A program made the position numbers and the translations under genes. The notes below the pieces were generated by a model, which saw nothing but the letters and a program-made list of their open reading frames with translations, did no database searches and was not told where the DNA came from. 64,000 nt of DNA from Aquabacterium sp. Lineage in GTDB: Bacteria > Pseudomonadota > Gammaproteobacteria > Burkholderiales > Burkholderiaceae_C. Below are positions 11,557 to 24,604 of this stretch, one piece after another. Location: assembly GCA_023266355.1 (NCBI GenBank), contig JAHFQM010000001.1, positions 248,001 through 312,000 of the forward strand, read 5' to 3'. Position 1 is the first letter of the stretch; every line of letters begins with the position of its first letter.

Positions 11557-12707
11557 TCTTCCAGGCGCCGAGGCGGGTAGGTGTCCCAGCCCTGGCAGCC
11601 GGGGCATTGCCAGAAGTAGTGCTGGCTCTCGAAGCCGCAGGCCGCGCAGCGGTAGCGTTGCAGGGGTTGGGCCGCGGTGGCCAGGGCCTGCTGCATGCGC
11701 TCGATTTCGGGCTCTTCCAGCGGCTTGTGCGTGAGCAGGCGCTCGCGGATCAGGCCTTGCGCGGCTGACAGCGAAGGCTGCCGAGAGATGTGCGCCATCA
11801 GGGCCTGGCGGCGCAGGTCGCCATCGGGCTGCAGCGCGTTGAGGGCCAGCAAGACGTCCACCGAAGGGGCTTGCGCGTACAGGCTCTCCAGCTTGCCCAG
11901 GGCCGTGGCGGTTTGCCCGCAGGCTTGGGCGCAGCGCGCGTAGTCCATGGCGATGAGCGCGAAGGCCTGCGGTTGAACCGCCAACAGCTCTTCCCAGGCG
12001 CGCAAGGCTTCGGCGTTCTGGCCCAGTCGCATGAAGCGTTGGCCCATCATCACCAGGGGGCGTGCGGCTTGCGGTGCGGCCTCGCGGGCGCGCACGAGGG
12101 CCTGGGCGGCTTCTTCTGGGTGGCTGCGCGCATCGGCCTCGTGGGCGATTTCGCACCAGTGGTGGGCCGTGCGTTGCGAGAACGAACCTGTGCCGGCCGC
12201 TTCCAGCTGGTGGGCAATCTCGATGGCGGGGTGCCAGTTGCGCGAGCGCTCGTGCAGCGACAGCAGCGCCAGGCGGGCGTCGGTGCTGAAGGCCGTGCCG
12301 TCGAGTGCCTGGAAGGCCTCTTCGGCGCGGTCGAACAGGCCGGCCTTCATGAAGTCCTGGGCCAGGGCGTGCTGGGCGCGTTCGCGCTCGTCGCGCTTCA
12401 GGTCGGCGCGTGCCAGCAGGTGCTGGTGCACGCGGATGGCGCGCTCGTACTCGCCACGGCGGCGGAACAGGTTGCCCAGGGCGAAGTGCAGGTCCGAGGT
12501 ATCGGGGTCGTGCTGCACCGCCTCGATGAAGGCGTCGATGGCCTTGTCCTGTTGCTCGTTGAGCAGCAGGTTCAGGCCTTTGAAATAGGCCTGGGGCGAG
12601 GCCTGGTCGTCCCGCTTGAGTTGGCGCAGGTCCATGCGCGAGGCCATCCAGCCCAGCACGAAGGCGCTAGGCAGGGCCAGCAGCAGCCAGTAGAAATTGA
12701 AGTCCAT
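11550..12707 (-). CDS. lapB: Lipopolysaccharide assembly protein B (LapB/YciM)
   Basis: Inner-membrane adaptor that in E. coli controls LPS synthesis by guiding LpxC to the FtsH protease. The protein (385 residues) has one N-terminal membrane helix (about 5-22), a series of TPR repeats through about residue 340, and a C-terminal rubredoxin-like metal site formed by CAACGF and CPGCQGWDTYPP. All are diagnostic of LapB. It follows lapA by about 27 bases, and its stop codon overlaps the end of the convergent copper-chaperone gene. Confidence 0.95.
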   Translation of the reverse strand: MDFNFYWLLLALPSAFVLGWMASRMDLRQLKRDDQASPQAYFKGLNLLLNEQQDKAIDAFIEAVQHDPDTSDLHFALGNLFRRRGEYERAIRVHQHLLARADLKRDERERAQHALAQDFMKAGLFDRAEEAFQALDGTAFSTDARLALLSLHERSRNWHPAIEIAHQLEAAGTGSFSQRTAHHWCEIAHEADARSHPEEAAQALVRAREAAPQAARPLVMMGQRFMRLGQNAEALRAWEELLAVQPQAFALIAMDYARCAQACGQTATALGKLESLYAQAPSVDVLLALNALQPDGDLRRQALMAHISRQPSLSAAQGLIRERLLTHKPLEEPEIERMQQALATAAQPLQRYRCAACGFESQHYFWQCPGCQGWDTYPPRRLEDQ

Positions 12708-12734
12708 GGGTGTGTCAGGGCGCCAGGGCCCGCC

Positions 12735-13109
12735 TCATTTCGCCGGTTTGCGCGGCGCGGGCATGTCGGGCGGGAAGGGCAGCTCGCTGGGCAGGGAGGG
12801 CGGGCCGGCGGCGTCGGTGGCATCGCCTGCGGTCGCCTTGCTGCCTGGTTTGGCGGCGCCTGGCACCGGCTCGGGCATCAGCAGCTGGCGGTTGCGCGCG
12901 TCACGGCGGTGGCGCCACCAGCTGGGCACCATGGAGAGCACGCCCGTGGCACAACCGAGTGCGAACACGCCCAGCACCACAAAGACCATCGGGCCTTGCC
13001 AGTGCCAGCCGAACATCCATTTCAGCTCGACAACGTGCTGGTTGTTCAGTGCGAAGGCGAACAACACGAAAAACAGCAGGCCGCGCCACAACCAGGTCAG
13101 TGCTCGCAT
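12735..13109 (-). CDS. lapA: LapA domain protein (DUF1049)
   Basis: Small inner-membrane partner of LapB (124 residues). Two hydrophobic segments (about 8-25 and 41-62) surround the conserved NNQHVVELKWMFG stretch. A basic cytoplasmic region and a Pro/Ala-rich tail follow. ATG at 13107-13109, 18 bases after the ihfB stop. The order ihfB-lapA-lapB is the same as in E. coli and many proteobacteria and supports the call. Confidence 0.92.
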   Translation of the reverse strand: MRALTWLWRGLLFFVLFAFALNNQHVVELKWMFGWHWQGPMVFVVLGVFALGCATGVLSMVPSWWRHRRDARNRQLLMPEPVPGAAKPGSKATAGDATDAAGPPSLPSELPFPPDMPAPRKPAK

Positions 13110-13127
13110 GGGTGTTCAGCAGGAAGT

Positions 13128-13463
13128 TCAGGTCGTTGGGGTGTCGGCGACGGCCGGGGTGGCTGTCGCCTCACCCGGAGTATCCACCGTGTCCACGCCT
13201 TCGCGCAGGGCTTTGCCGGGTTTGAAGTGCGGCACGAGCTTTTCGGGGATCAGCACCTGCTCGCCGGAGCGCGGGTTGCGGCCCATGCGGGGCGGGCGGC
13301 GGTTGATGGAGAAGCTGCCGAAGCCGCGGATTTCGATGCGGTGGCCCCGCGCCAGCGCCTCGGACATGGCGTCCAGGATGGTCTTGACGGCGAATTCGGC
13401 GTCGCGCTGGGTGAGCTGGCTGAAGCGTTCGGCCAGCCGGGCGACGAGGTCGGATCGGGTCAT
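13128..13463 (-). CDS. ihfB: Integration host factor subunit beta
   Basis: DNA-bending protein that pairs with IhfA. The start [17 protein letters not shown], the [20 protein letters not shown] beta-arm region and the NPRSG / PGKALRE motifs are typical of IhfB. The protein is 111 residues, longer than the usual 94-100 because of an acidic, Thr-rich C-terminal tail. It follows rpsA on the same strand with a 186-base gap containing a GC-rich hairpin and short tandem repeats. Confidence 0.95.
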   Translation of the reverse strand: MTRSDLVARLAERFSQLTQRDAEFAVKTILDAMSEALARGHRIEIRGFGSFSINRRPPRMGRNPRSGEQVLIPEKLVPHFKPGKALREGVDTVDTPGEATATPAVADTPTT

Positions 13464-13573
13464 GGGTGCAGGTCGGAGGCTGGCGTCCGAAAAGGGGTGT
13501 CCGGGAGGGACTGAGGTGAGCGGCGGCTTCGGGTCAGGAGCCTGAGGCCCCGCTCAACTCAATCCCCGATCAC

Positions 13574-13591
13574 GCCGGGCCGAAGCCCGGG
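13574..13591 (-). other. GC-rich hairpin between rpsA and ihfB
   Basis: gccgggc / gcccgggc arms around a CGAA loop. No T-tract follows on the minus strand, so it is not a standard terminator. It may stabilise or attenuate the rpsA-ihfB transcript. Confidence 0.4.
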
Positions 13592-13605
13592 CGGGATGGG
13601 GGGAG

Positions 13606-13640
13606 GTTGGCGCCAACGTGGCGCCAACGTGGCACAAACG
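13606..13640. repeat. Short tandem repeat (11-bp unit) downstream of rpsA
   Basis: Two exact copies of ggcgccaacgt (13609-13619 and 13620-13630) are followed by a diverged third copy. The first overlaps the perfect palindrome gttggcgccaac (13606-13617). It lies directly after the rpsA stop, in the rpsA-ihfB spacer. Confidence 0.7.
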
Positions 13641-13649
13641 CGGGCTGGA

Positions 13650-15335
13650 TCAGCCGTTGTTCTGGTCCAGCTTGGCCTTCAGCAGGGCGCCCAGGCTGGT
13701 GGTGCCGGAGCCTTCCTTGGTGGTGTCGGCGCGCAGCGATTGCATGGCTTCTTGCTGCTCGACGTTGTCCTTGGCCTTGATCGACAGCTGGATGCCGCGG
13801 GTCTTGCGGTCCACGTTGATGATCAGGGCGGTGACTTCGTCGCCTTCCTTCAGCACGTTGCGGGCGTCTTCCACGCGGTCGCGGGAGATTTCCGAAGCGC
13901 GCAGGTAGCCGATGATGTCGTCACCCAGGGTGATTTCGGCACCCTTGGCATCCACGGTCTTGACGATGCCGGTGACGGTGGCGCCACGGTCGTTCAGGGT
14001 CGTGAAGTTGGTGAACGGGTCAGAGTCCAGCTGCTTGATGCCCAGGGAAATGCGCTCGCGCTCGACGTCGATGGCCAGCACGATCGCTTCGACTTCCTGG
14101 CCCTTCTTGTAGTTGCGCACGGCGGCTTCGCCAGGCTCGTTCCAAGACAGGTCGGACAGGTGCACCAGGCCGTCGATGCCGGCAGCCAGGCCCACGAACA
14201 CGCCGAAGTCGGTGATCGACTTGACGGGGCCCTTGACCTTGTCGCCGCGGTTGAACGATTGGGCGAAATCGTCCCAAGGGTTCGGCTTGCACTGCTTCAT
14301 GCCCAGGGAGATGCGACGCTTGTCTTCGTCGATTTCCAGGACCATGACTTCCACTTCGTCGCCCAGGTTGACGATCTTGTTGGGGGCCACGTTCTTGTTG
14401 GTCCAGTCCATTTCGGAGACGTGCACCAGGCCTTCGATGCCGGGTTCGATCTCGACGAAAGCACCGTAGTCAGCGATGTTGGTGACCTTGCCGAACAGGC
14501 GGGTGCCGGCGGGGTAACGGCGCGACACGCCAACCCACGGATCGTCGCCCATCTGCTTCAGGCCCAGCGAGACGCGGTTCTTCTCGGCGTCGAACTTCAG
14601 GACCTTGGCGGTCAGTTCCTGGCCAACCGTCACGACTTCGGACGGGTGACGGACACGGCGCCATGCCATGTCGGTGATGTGCAGCAGGCCGTCGATGCCG
14701 CCCAGGTCCACGAACGCACCGTATTCGGTGATGTTCTTGACCACGCCTTCGACGATGGCGCCTTCGCGCAGCGTTTCCATCAGCTTGGCGCGCTCTTCGC
14801 CCATCGAAGCTTCGACCACAGCGCGGCGCGACAGCACCACGTTGTTGCGCTTGCGGTCCAGCTTGATGACCTTGAACTCCATGGTCTTGCCTTCGAACGG
14901 CGACATGTCCTTGACAGGGCGCGTGTCGAGCAGCGAGCCGGGCAGGAAGGCGCGGATGCCGTTGACCAGGACGGTCAGACCGCCCTTGACCTTGCCGTTG
15001 ACGGTGCCGGTCACGAAGTCGCCGGACTCCAGAGCGGTTTCCAGGGACAGCCACGAGGCCAGGCGCTTGGCCTTGTCGCGCGACAGGATGGTGTCGCCGT
15101 AGCCGTTTTCGATGGCGTCAACCGCCACGGACACGAAGTCGCCCACTTGGACTTCGATCTCGCCCTGGTCGTTCTTGAACTCGTCCAGGGGCACATAGGC
15201 CTCGGACTTCAGGCCGGCGTTGACGACCACGAAGTTGTGTTCAACGGCCACCACCTCGGCGGTGATGACTTCGCCAGTGCGCATGTTGGTGCGCTGCAGC
15301 GACTCTTCAAAAAGGGCGGCAAAAGATTCAGACAT
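13650..15335 (-). CDS. rpsA: 30S ribosomal protein S1
   Basis: mRNA-binding ribosomal protein needed to start translation on structured or weakly matched mRNAs. The 561-residue protein contains six S1 (OB-fold) repeats; repeats 3-6 are the most alike, with motifs such as [21 protein letters not shown] and [25 protein letters not shown] at 15333-15335, with an AGGAA ribosome-binding site. A leader of about 217 bases separates it from aroA/cmk and may allow independent or autoregulated expression. Confidence 0.98.
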   Translation of the reverse strand: MSESFAALFEESLQRTNMRTGEVITAEVVAVEHNFVVVNAGLKSEAYVPLDEFKNDQGEIEVQVGDFVSVAVDAIENGYGDTILSRDKAKRLASWLSLETALESGDFVTGTVNGKVKGGLTVLVNGIRAFLPGSLLDTRPVKDMSPFEGKTMEFKVIKLDRKRNNVVLSRRAVVEASMGEERAKLMETLREGAIVEGVVKNITEYGAFVDLGGIDGLLHITDMAWRRVRHPSEVVTVGQELTAKVLKFDAEKNRVSLGLKQMGDDPWVGVSRRYPAGTRLFGKVTNIADYGAFVEIEPGIEGLVHVSEMDWTNKNVAPNKIVNLGDEVEVMVLEIDEDKRRISLGMKQCKPNPWDDFAQSFNRGDKVKGPVKSITDFGVFVGLAAGIDGLVHLSDLSWNEPGEAAVRNYKKGQEVEAIVLAIDVERERISLGIKQLDSDPFTNFTTLNDRGATVTGIVKTVDAKGAEITLGDDIIGYLRASEISRDRVEDARNVLKEGDEVTALIINVDRKTRGIQLSIKAKDNVEQQEAMQSLRADTTKEGSGTTSLGALLKAKLDQNNG

Positions 15336-15552
15336 GGAATTTCCTGTGCTGGCGTGAACCAGCGAAAACGCTCGGATCGACAGGAACGACCAGAGCGGGT
15401 TGGGTTGAAGAACATGACACCCGGGTGGCTCGAAAAGAAGGAGTCACCCTGATCGCTCGCGTCCTTGCCTGGCAGCAGGGACGGGGCGTCACAGCCTTGT
15501 TGTCACGGTGTGTGACCTTTGGCCTGGCGGTCGGCGTTGGCAGGAGCGCAGC

Positions 15553-17622
15553 TCAGTGCCGAACGATGACGTGGGGCCAGCCCTGAACCCACCAGCCCAG
15601 CACGGTGTCGACGGATTCGTCGATGCTCAGTGCGGAGTTGTCGAGCTTTCGGGCGTCTGCAGCAGGGGCCAGGGGCGCCACCGCGCGGGAGGTGTCCCGC
15701 AGGTCGCGCGCTTCCAAGTCTGCGCAGATCTCGTCAAGGGTAACAGAAAACCCTTTAGAAATCAATTGCTTATGCCGCCGCTCGGCGCGCTGGGCGACGC
15801 TGGCGGTCAAAAACACCTTCAGGGCGGCGTCGGGGAAGACCACCGTGCCCATGTCGCGGCCGTCGGCGACCAGGCCTGGCAGGCCGCGGAAGGCTTTTTG
15901 CAGCTCCAGCAGGGCCTGGCGCACGCCGGGGTAGGCCGACAGGCGGGAGGCGGCCTGGCCGATCTCTTCGCGGCGCACGGCTTCGCTGACGTCGCGGCCG
16001 TCCACCCAGATGTGCTCGCGGTCAAAGCGCAGCGCGATGCCCTCGCCCAGTTGGCGGGCGAGCTGTTCCAGTGCGTTGGCGTCGTCCAGGTCGGTGCCTT
16101 GCTCCAGCGCGAGCAGGCCCGTGATGCGGTAGAGCGAACCGGAGTCCAGGAACTGGTAGCCCAGGCGGGTGGCCAGGGCGCTGGCCAGCGTGCCCTTGCC
16201 GGAGGCGGTGGGGCCGTCCACGGTGATGACGGGGATCCAGTCCGGGTGGGTGCGCGCGACCTGGAAGAGTGCCTCGAAATAGTCGGGGAAGGTCTTGGCC
16301 ACGCAGCGGGGGTCTTCGATGCGGACGGACACCGGTTTGCCCTTCACCGCCGAGGGCGCCAGCGGGTTGAAGGCGGCCAGCGAGAAGCACATGGCCATGC
16401 GGTGGTCGTCGTAGGTGTGGATGCTGGCGTGTTGCCAGGCGGTCTGCTCGCCTTGGCTGGCCGGTGGCGTCACCTCGATGAAATCTTCACCTTCGACCAC
16501 GGTGGCGCCGAGTTTGCGCAGCTCCTTGGCCATGGCGGCGATGCGGTCGGTTTCCTTGACGCGCCAGCTCGCGATGTTGCGCAGCGTGGTCGTTCCCTCG
16601 GCGTACAGCGCCATCACGGCCAGGGTCATCGCGGCGTCGGGGATGTGGTTGCAGTCAAGGTCAATGGCCTTCAAGGGCCAACCTTTGCCTGGTTCGCCGC
16701 GCTGCACTTCCAGCCAGTTCGGCCCGGACGTGACCTTGGCGCCCATGGCCTGCGCCGCCTCGATGAAGCGGATGTCGCCTTGGATGGAGGCGTTGCCCAC
16801 GCCCTCGATGCGCACCGGCTCGTCGATGCCGGCGATGGCGCCCGCGGCGATGAAGTAGGACGCCGACGACGCATCCGCCTCGACGTGGATGCTGCCCGGC
16901 GACTGGTAGCGGCTGCCTTGCGGGATCACGAAGCGTTGCCAGCCGTCGCGTTGCACCTGGATGCCGAAGCGGGCCAGCAGGTTCAGCGTGATCTCGATGT
17001 AGGGCTTGGAGATGAGCTCGCCGACCACTTCGATGGTCAGGGCCTGGTCTTGCGAGACCAGCGGCAGCGACAGCAGCAGGGCGGTCAGGAACTGGCTGGA
17101 GACATCGCCGCGCACCTGGATGGGCGCCGACAACTTGAGCTGGCCGCCGGCCAGGCGCAGCGGAGGGTAGCCTTCCTGGCCCGTGCATTCGACGATGCAG
17201 CCCAGCGGGCGCAGGGCATCGACCAGGTCGCCGATCGGGCGTTCGTGCATGCGCGGGATGCCGCTGAGCGTGAAGACGCCGCCTTGCGTGGCCGACAGCA
17301 GCGCCAGGGCCGCGGTGAGCGGGCGCATGGCCGTGCCGGCGTTGCCCAGGAACAGGTCGGCGTGCAGCACCGAGAGCTTGCCGCCCAGGCCGGTGATGTG
17401 GACCGTGTCGCCTTGCTGGTCGAGTTCACAACCCAGGGCGCGCAGGGCCTCGAGCATCACGCGGGTGTCGTCGGACGCCAGCAGGTCGTGGACCACGGTG
17501 GTGCCTTCGCTCAGGCCGGCCAGCAGCAGCACCCGGTTGGAGATGCTCTTGGAGCCGGGCAGGCGCACGGTGCCGCCAGCGGTCAGCAGCGGGGGCAGGT
17601 CGAGGAAGGCGGTGGTGTACAT
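15553..17622 (-). CDS. aroA: Bifunctional EPSP synthase / cytidylate kinase (AroA-Cmk fusion)
   Basis: One 689-residue protein carries two enzymes that are separate in E. coli. Residues about 1-440 are 3-phosphoshikimate 1-carboxyvinyltransferase, with [20 protein letters not shown] near residue 22 and [18 protein letters not shown] near 355. Residues about 460-680 are CMP kinase, with the P-loop [26 protein letters not shown] and [15 protein letters not shown]. The junction reads [16 protein letters not shown], with no stop or frameshift. Cmk normally lies directly downstream of aroA and upstream of rpsA, so the fusion joins old neighbours. tyrA is 77 bases upstream on the same strand. Confidence 0.96.
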   Translation of the reverse strand: MYTTAFLDLPPLLTAGGTVRLPGSKSISNRVLLLAGLSEGTTVVHDLLASDDTRVMLEALRALGCELDQQGDTVHITGLGGKLSVLHADLFLGNAGTAMRPLTAALALLSATQGGVFTLSGIPRMHERPIGDLVDALRPLGCIVECTGQEGYPPLRLAGGQLKLSAPIQVRGDVSSQFLTALLLSLPLVSQDQALTIEVVGELISKPYIEITLNLLARFGIQVQRDGWQRFVIPQGSRYQSPGSIHVEADASSASYFIAAGAIAGIDEPVRIEGVGNASIQGDIRFIEAAQAMGAKVTSGPNWLEVQRGEPGKGWPLKAIDLDCNHIPDAAMTLAVMALYAEGTTTLRNIASWRVKETDRIAAMAKELRKLGATVVEGEDFIEVTPPASQGEQTAWQHASIHTYDDHRMAMCFSLAAFNPLAPSAVKGKPVSVRIEDPRCVAKTFPDYFEALFQVARTHPDWIPVITVDGPTASGKGTLASALATRLGYQFLDSGSLYRITGLLALEQGTDLDDANALEQLARQLGEGIALRFDREHIWVDGRDVSEAVRREEIGQAASRLSAYPGVRQALLELQKAFRGLPGLVADGRDMGTVVFPDAALKVFLTASVAQRAERRHKQLISKGFSVTLDEICADLEARDLRDTSRAVAPLAPAADARKLDNSALSIDESVDTVLGWWVQGWPHVIVRH

Positions 17623-17699
17623 GCGGAGGCGGTCTCACAGGCGGCCGTGTGGGCCGGTAGGACAGGGCAGAACAGGACAGGGTGGGGCCATGCGGGTGT

Positions 17700-18605
17700 T
17701 CAGCGGGCCCCGGGTTTGCCGGCAGACGCTGGGTTGAGCGGCGCGGGGTTCAGTTGCCACTTGCTGCGGGCGTCGGAGGCGGTCTGGATCATGCGTTGCA
17801 ACTCGGGGCCGTCCCAGGCGCGCATCTGGGCTTCCAGCGTGTCCAGTGCCTGGCGGAAGGCTTCGGACTGCTTGAGCACCTCTTCGCGGTTGGACAGCAG
17901 GATGTCGCGCCAGATGGTCGGGTCGCTCGCGGCGATGCGGCTGAAATCGCGGAAGCCTGGGCCGGCCAGGGACAGGTATTCCTGCCCGCCAGGTTGTTGG
18001 CCCATGGCCGTCATGTAGGCGAAAGCCAGCAGGTGGGGCAGGTGGCTCACCGCCGCGAAAGCCGCGTCGTGGTGCTCGGGCGTCATCTTGAGCACCTGGC
18101 AGCCCACGGCCGCCCACACGTCGGTGGCCTTTTGCACCAGCACCGGGTCGGTCTGCTCCAGTGGCGTGAGGATGAGCTTGCGCCCCTGGTAGAGCGCCGC
18201 GTCGGCGTGCTCGATGCCCGCGACCTCGCGCCCGGCGATCGGGTGGGCCGGCACAAAGGAGGGCAGGCGCTCTTTCAGCACGCGCCGGGCGGCATCGACC
18301 ACATCGCGTTTGGTGGAGCCCACGTCCATGAACAGCACGCCCGGATCCACCAGGTGGCGGATGGCCTTGAACGTGCCTTCGGAGGCGGCCACGGGCACGG
18401 CGATCAGGACGATGTCCGAGCCGGAGACCGCCAGCAGCGCCGACTCGGCGGCCATGTCGATCACGCCCATGCGGCGCGCCTTCTCCACGGTGGACGGCGA
18501 CTTGCTGTAGCCGATGACGCGCTTGACCAGGCCCGCTTTTTTGAGCGCCAGCGCGAAGGAGCCGCCCATCAGGCCGCAGCCGATCAGACCGAGCTGGTTG
18601 AACAT
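17700..18605 (-). CDS. tyrA: Prephenate dehydrogenase
   Basis: Oxidises prephenate to 4-hydroxyphenylpyruvate for tyrosine synthesis using NAD(P). The N-terminal Rossmann motif is LGLIGCGLMGGSFALALKKAG. The catalytic region has HPIAGREVAGIEHADAALY near residue 120 and SHLPHLLAFAYM near 190. At 301 residues it is the free-standing form, without chorismate mutase. The pheA stop codon is about 20 bases upstream, supporting co-transcription. It ends with a Pro/Ala tail of unknown role. Confidence 0.94.
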   Translation of the reverse strand: MFNQLGLIGCGLMGGSFALALKKAGLVKRVIGYSKSPSTVEKARRMGVIDMAAESALLAVSGSDIVLIAVPVAASEGTFKAIRHLVDPGVLFMDVGSTKRDVVDAARRVLKERLPSFVPAHPIAGREVAGIEHADAALYQGRKLILTPLEQTDPVLVQKATDVWAAVGCQVLKMTPEHHDAAFAAVSHLPHLLAFAYMTAMGQQPGGQEYLSLAGPGFRDFSRIAASDPTIWRDILLSNREEVLKQSEAFRQALDTLEAQMRAWDGPELQRMIQTASDARSKWQLNPAPLNPASAGKPGAR

Positions 18606-18624
18606 GGGTGAGGTGTCCTGCGGC

Positions 18625-19761
18625 TCAGTGCACGTCCAGCGGGTAGCTGCCGAGCACCTTGAAGAATGAGCATTGGGCGCGCAGCTCGTCGAGCGCAGCG
18701 GCCACGTTGTCCTGGACGGGGTGGCCGGCCAGGTCGATGAAGAAAACGTACTCCCACTGGCCGGAGCGCGCCGGGCGCGACTCGAAACGGCTCATGGACA
18801 CGCCGTGGCGCTTGAGCGGCACCAGCAGGTCGTGGACGGCGCCGGGGCGGTTGTCCACCGACACCACCAGGCTGATGCAGTCGTGGCCCGTGGGTGCGGC
18901 CGGCGTGGCCACGGCCTGCGGGCGCACGATGACGAAGCGCGTGCGGTTGTGGGCCTCGTCCTGCACGGCGGGCTGCACCACGTGCAGGCCGTACTGGCTG
19001 GCGGCGCGCTCGCTGGCCAAGGCCGCGATGCGCGGGTCTTGTGCGGCCATGCGGGCGCCTTCGGCATTGCTCGACACGGCGCGGCGCTCGGCCTGCGGCA
19101 GGTGCTGGCTCAGCCAACCCTGGCACTGCGCCAAGGCTTGGGGGTGTGCGGCCACGACCTCGATGCCCTCGCGGCCGAGGTCCTTGCGCAGGAGGTTGTG
19201 CGTCACCATCAGGCTGGTTTCGCCGACGATGGACAGCGGCGATTGCAGCAGCAAATCCAGCGAGCGGGCCACCACGCCTTCGGTCGAGTTCTCGATGGGC
19301 ACCACGCCGAAATCGGCCGATTGGGCCGAGGTGGCGCGGAAGACCTCGTCGATCGAGGGGCACACCACCGCGTCGATGGACGAGCCGAAGTAGTTCAGCG
19401 CGGCCTGTTCGCTGAAGGTGCCGATGGGGCCGAGGAAGGCCACACGTTGGCGACCTTCCAGCGCGCGACAGGCCGACATGAGCTCGCGCCAGATCGGGGC
19501 GATGCTGTCGTTGCGCACCGGGCCGGGGTTGGCGTTCTTGACGCGGTCGATGACCTGCGCCTCGCGGTCAGGGCGGAACACCGGCGAGCCATCGAGCTTC
19601 TTGACCTCGCCCACGGCCTGGGCCAGCTGCGCGCGTTGGTTGAGCAGGGTCAGCAGCTGCTGGTCCACCGCGTCGATTTTCACGCGCAACTCGCCCAGCT
19701 GTTCGTCCACCGGACGGCCATCGGGCTGGAAGTGAGGGGCGTTGGAAGGGGTGTCAGCCAT
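18625..19761 (-). CDS. pheA: Chorismate mutase / prephenate dehydratase (P-protein)
   Basis: Two-step enzyme from chorismate to phenylpyruvate. Residues about 20-105 form the chorismate mutase helix bundle ([20 protein letters not shown]). About 108-280 is the dehydratase domain ([31 protein letters not shown]). About 295-375 is an ACT domain with the phenylalanine-sensing ESRP motif, so feedback inhibition is likely. ATG at 19759-19761, overlapping the serC stop by 8 bases, which indicates translational coupling. Confidence 0.97.
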   Translation of the reverse strand: MADTPSNAPHFQPDGRPVDEQLGELRVKIDAVDQQLLTLLNQRAQLAQAVGEVKKLDGSPVFRPDREAQVIDRVKNANPGPVRNDSIAPIWRELMSACRALEGRQRVAFLGPIGTFSEQAALNYFGSSIDAVVCPSIDEVFRATSAQSADFGVVPIENSTEGVVARSLDLLLQSPLSIVGETSLMVTHNLLRKDLGREGIEVVAAHPQALAQCQGWLSQHLPQAERRAVSSNAEGARMAAQDPRIAALASERAASQYGLHVVQPAVQDEAHNRTRFVIVRPQAVATPAAPTGHDCISLVVSVDNRPGAVHDLLVPLKRHGVSMSRFESRPARSGQWEYVFFIDLAGHPVQDNVAAALDELRAQCSFFKVLGSYPLDVH

Positions 19762-20881
19762 GGCTTGCCGCGAACTGCTTCATATGGTCGACCAGGGCCT
19801 GCACGCCGGCCAGGGGCATGGCGTTGTAGATCGAGGCGCGCATGCCGCCCACGCTCTTGTGGCCCTTGAGCTGCAGCAGGCCGGCGGCCTGGGTGCTGGC
19901 CAGGAAGGCCGCGTTCAGGTCGTCGTCTGGCAGGAAGAAGGGGATGTTCATGCGCGAGCGGCAGTCCGGGGCCACCTTGTTGGTGTAGTAGCCGGAGCCG
20001 TCGATGTAGTCGTACAGCAGCCGGGCCTTGGCCACGTTGCGCGCCTCGATGGCGGCCAGGCCGGTGAGCTCGCCTTGCGGCGTCACCTCGCGCTGCTTCA
20101 GCGCCCACTGGAACACCAGCCCGGCGATGTACCAGGCATAGGTGGGCGGCGTGTTGTACATGGAGCCGTTGTCGGCCACGACCTTGTAGTCGAAGGCCGA
20201 GGGCGTGTCGGGCAGGGCGTGGCCGATCAGGTCTTCGCGCACGATGACCAGGGTCAGGCCCGAGGGCCCGATGTTTTTCTGGGCGCCGGCATAGGCCAGG
20301 CCGATGCGCGACCAATCGATGGGGCGCGACGCGATGTGCGAGGAGCAGTCGATCACCAGCGGCGCTGTCGAGCCCAGCGCGGCCAGGTCGGGCAGCGCGT
20401 GCATCTCCACGCCGTGGATGGTCTCGTTGCTGCAGACGTGCACATACGTGGCATCGTCCGACAGCTGCCAGCTGCCATAGGCCGGCAGCGTGGTGTGGTG
20501 GTCGGCCTCGTTGCTGGCCGCCACCTTGGCCGTGCAGTACTTGCGCGCTTCCTTGGCCGACTTCTGCGACCAGGAGCCGGTGATGACGTGGTCCACCACG
20601 CCGCCACGCGACAGGTTCATCGGGATGATCGCGTTCTCGGCGATCGCGCCGCCCTGCATGAACAGCACCTTGAAGTGCGAGGGGATGGCCAGCAGGGTGC
20701 GCAGGTCGGCCTCGGCCTGCTCGGCGATCGAGGTGAATTCCTTGCCGCGGTGGCTCATCTCCATGACGCCCATGCCCGAGCCGCGCCAATCCAGCATCTC
20801 ACCTGCTGCTTGCTGCAGCACCTCTTCAGGCAGCGTGGCCGGACCGGCCGAGAAGTTGAAGGGGCGAGGGGATGTGGACAT
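19754..20881 (-). CDS. serC: Phosphoserine aminotransferase
   Basis: PLP enzyme making 3-phosphoserine in serine synthesis; it can also act in pyridoxine synthesis. The start is [20 protein letters not shown], and the PLP lysine lies in [17 protein letters not shown] near residue 203. The 375-residue length is normal. It overlaps pheA by 8 bases. The order gyrA, serC, pheA, tyrA, aroA is a conserved beta-proteobacterial arrangement. Confidence 0.97.
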   Translation of the reverse strand: MSTSPRPFNFSAGPATLPEEVLQQAAGEMLDWRGSGMGVMEMSHRGKEFTSIAEQAEADLRTLLAIPSHFKVLFMQGGAIAENAIIPMNLSRGGVVDHVITGSWSQKSAKEARKYCTAKVAASNEADHHTTLPAYGSWQLSDDATYVHVCSNETIHGVEMHALPDLAALGSTAPLVIDCSSHIASRPIDWSRIGLAYAGAQKNIGPSGLTLVIVREDLIGHALPDTPSAFDYKVVADNGSMYNTPPTYAWYIAGLVFQWALKQREVTPQGELTGLAAIEARNVAKARLLYDYIDGSGYYTNKVAPDCRSRMNIPFFLPDDDLNAAFLASTQAAGLLQLKGHKSVGGMRASIYNAMPLAGVQALVDHMKQFAASHG

Positions 20882-20938
20882 GGACAGGCGCAGGGCAGGG
20901 GCGGGCGACGCAGGCGTCAGGAGGGCACCGTCAAAGGC

Positions 20939-21568
20939 TCACTTCTTGGCGGGCTTGGCGGCGGGCTTGGCCGCGGGCGCTTCGCCACCTTGTGCGGCAT
21001 TCTGGTTGGCCATGGCCTGGCTCAGCTTGCCGCCGCTGGCGGTGTCGATGATCTTGCGGATGTTGGCTTGCAGGGCTTGCAGCTTGGGGTCCACCTGCGG
21101 GCTGGCATCGGCTGTCACCTTTTCGAACAGCGTCTTCTGCAGCTCAGGGATGATGCCCTGGTACTTCTTCAGCACGGGCGAATCCAGCATGGCGCCCAGC
21201 TGCTTGAGCTCTTCTTCGGTGAACTTGTCTTCCAGCACGCTGGCCACGGCGGCGGGGCCGACTTTGGCTGCGCTGGCCTTGACCAGCGGTGTGGCGGTTT
21301 CCAGGTATTTTTGCACCTCGGCATCGATCTGCTGGCCGGTGGCTTCGCGCTTCTCGGGTGGCACCAGGCCGATGGTGGGTTGCACGAACTGGCCCATCAA
21401 CTGACGAGCGGGGTCTTGGGTGAGCCCGGTGGCCAGTCCTTCCAGGGATGCCTTCTGGGCGATCGGCAGGCGCATGATCTGCTCGCGCTTGTCGGCGTGG
21501 GCCGGCAGGGCGATCAGGGTCAGCGTGGCGGTCACGGCGGCAGTCCAGGCGGTTTGACGGAAATTCAT
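20939..21568 (-). CDS. Secreted DUF2059 domain protein
   Basis: Protein of 209 residues with a clear signal peptide (about 1-25, cut after LPAHA), so it is probably periplasmic. The mature part is helical and contains a DUF2059-type segment (KFTEEELKQLGAMLDSPVLKKYQ) near residue 115. It ends in a Lys/Ala/Pro tail (AAKPAAKPAKK). The family function is not known. It sits between gyrA and serC on the same strand, a common place for this gene in related bacteria. There is no ligand or catalytic motif I can name. Confidence 0.8.
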   Translation of the reverse strand: MNFRQTAWTAAVTATLTLIALPAHADKREQIMRLPIAQKASLEGLATGLTQDPARQLMGQFVQPTIGLVPPEKREATGQQIDAEVQKYLETATPLVKASAAKVGPAAVASVLEDKFTEEELKQLGAMLDSPVLKKYQGIIPELQKTLFEKVTADASPQVDPKLQALQANIRKIIDTASGGKLSQAMANQNAAQGGEAPAAKPAAKPAKK

Positions 21569-21631
21569 CGGATGTCCTTGGTTCGTTGAAACAGGGCTCG
21601 CATCTTGGCCCCGCAGCGTGTCAGAGTGGCG

Positions 21632-24292
<2,661 letters not shown>

Positions 24293-24410
24293 GCGTGCTT
24301 CACATTGAGAGAGACACGGCCCGAGGCGGCCCGGGCCGCCTTGCCGTTGTGGCCCACCAGCTCACGACCGAAAACGTCGCGCGGATGACGGGCAGGGAAG
24401 CGAAAGGTGC

Positions 24411-24439
24411 ATTGTAATTGGCCCGTCATGTCGTGACGA
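24411..24439 (-). promoter_or_regulatory. Probable sigma-70 promoter of gyrA
   Basis: On the minus strand TCGTCA - 17 bases - TACAAT, about 120 bases upstream of the gyrA ATG. The -10 matches 5 of 6 consensus bases and the -35 matches 4 of 6. With the divergent ompA promoter it fills the 312-base gap between gyrA and the OmpA-like gene. No other gene was seen there. Confidence 0.5.
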
Positions 24440-24482
24440 AACAACAAGATGTCACGTTCCCGGCTGCGAACGCGGGTGCCAC

Positions 24483-24510
24483 TTGAGCGGAGTTTTCGCT
24501 GTGGCACAAT
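24483..24510 (+). promoter_or_regulatory. Probable sigma-70 promoter of the OmpA-like gene
   Basis: TTGAGC - 16 bases - CACAAT, about 95 bases upstream of the ATG at 24605. The -35 matches 4 of 6 consensus bases and the -10 matches 4 of 6. The long leader is usual for outer-membrane protein genes. Confidence 0.5.
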
Positions 24511-24604
24511 GAATTCGTTAGTCTCGTCGGGTCTTGTACCTGGGGAGTCGCCTGTCACCAGGCCGTTCGCAGCCATTTGCTGCGTCTAATTCGTGAGGAT
24601 CTGC

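Noticed and set aside
15508..18018. 836-codon plus-strand open frame opposite aroA/cmk and tyrA
   Set aside because: Antisense shadow of the fused enzyme; no recognisable domain.
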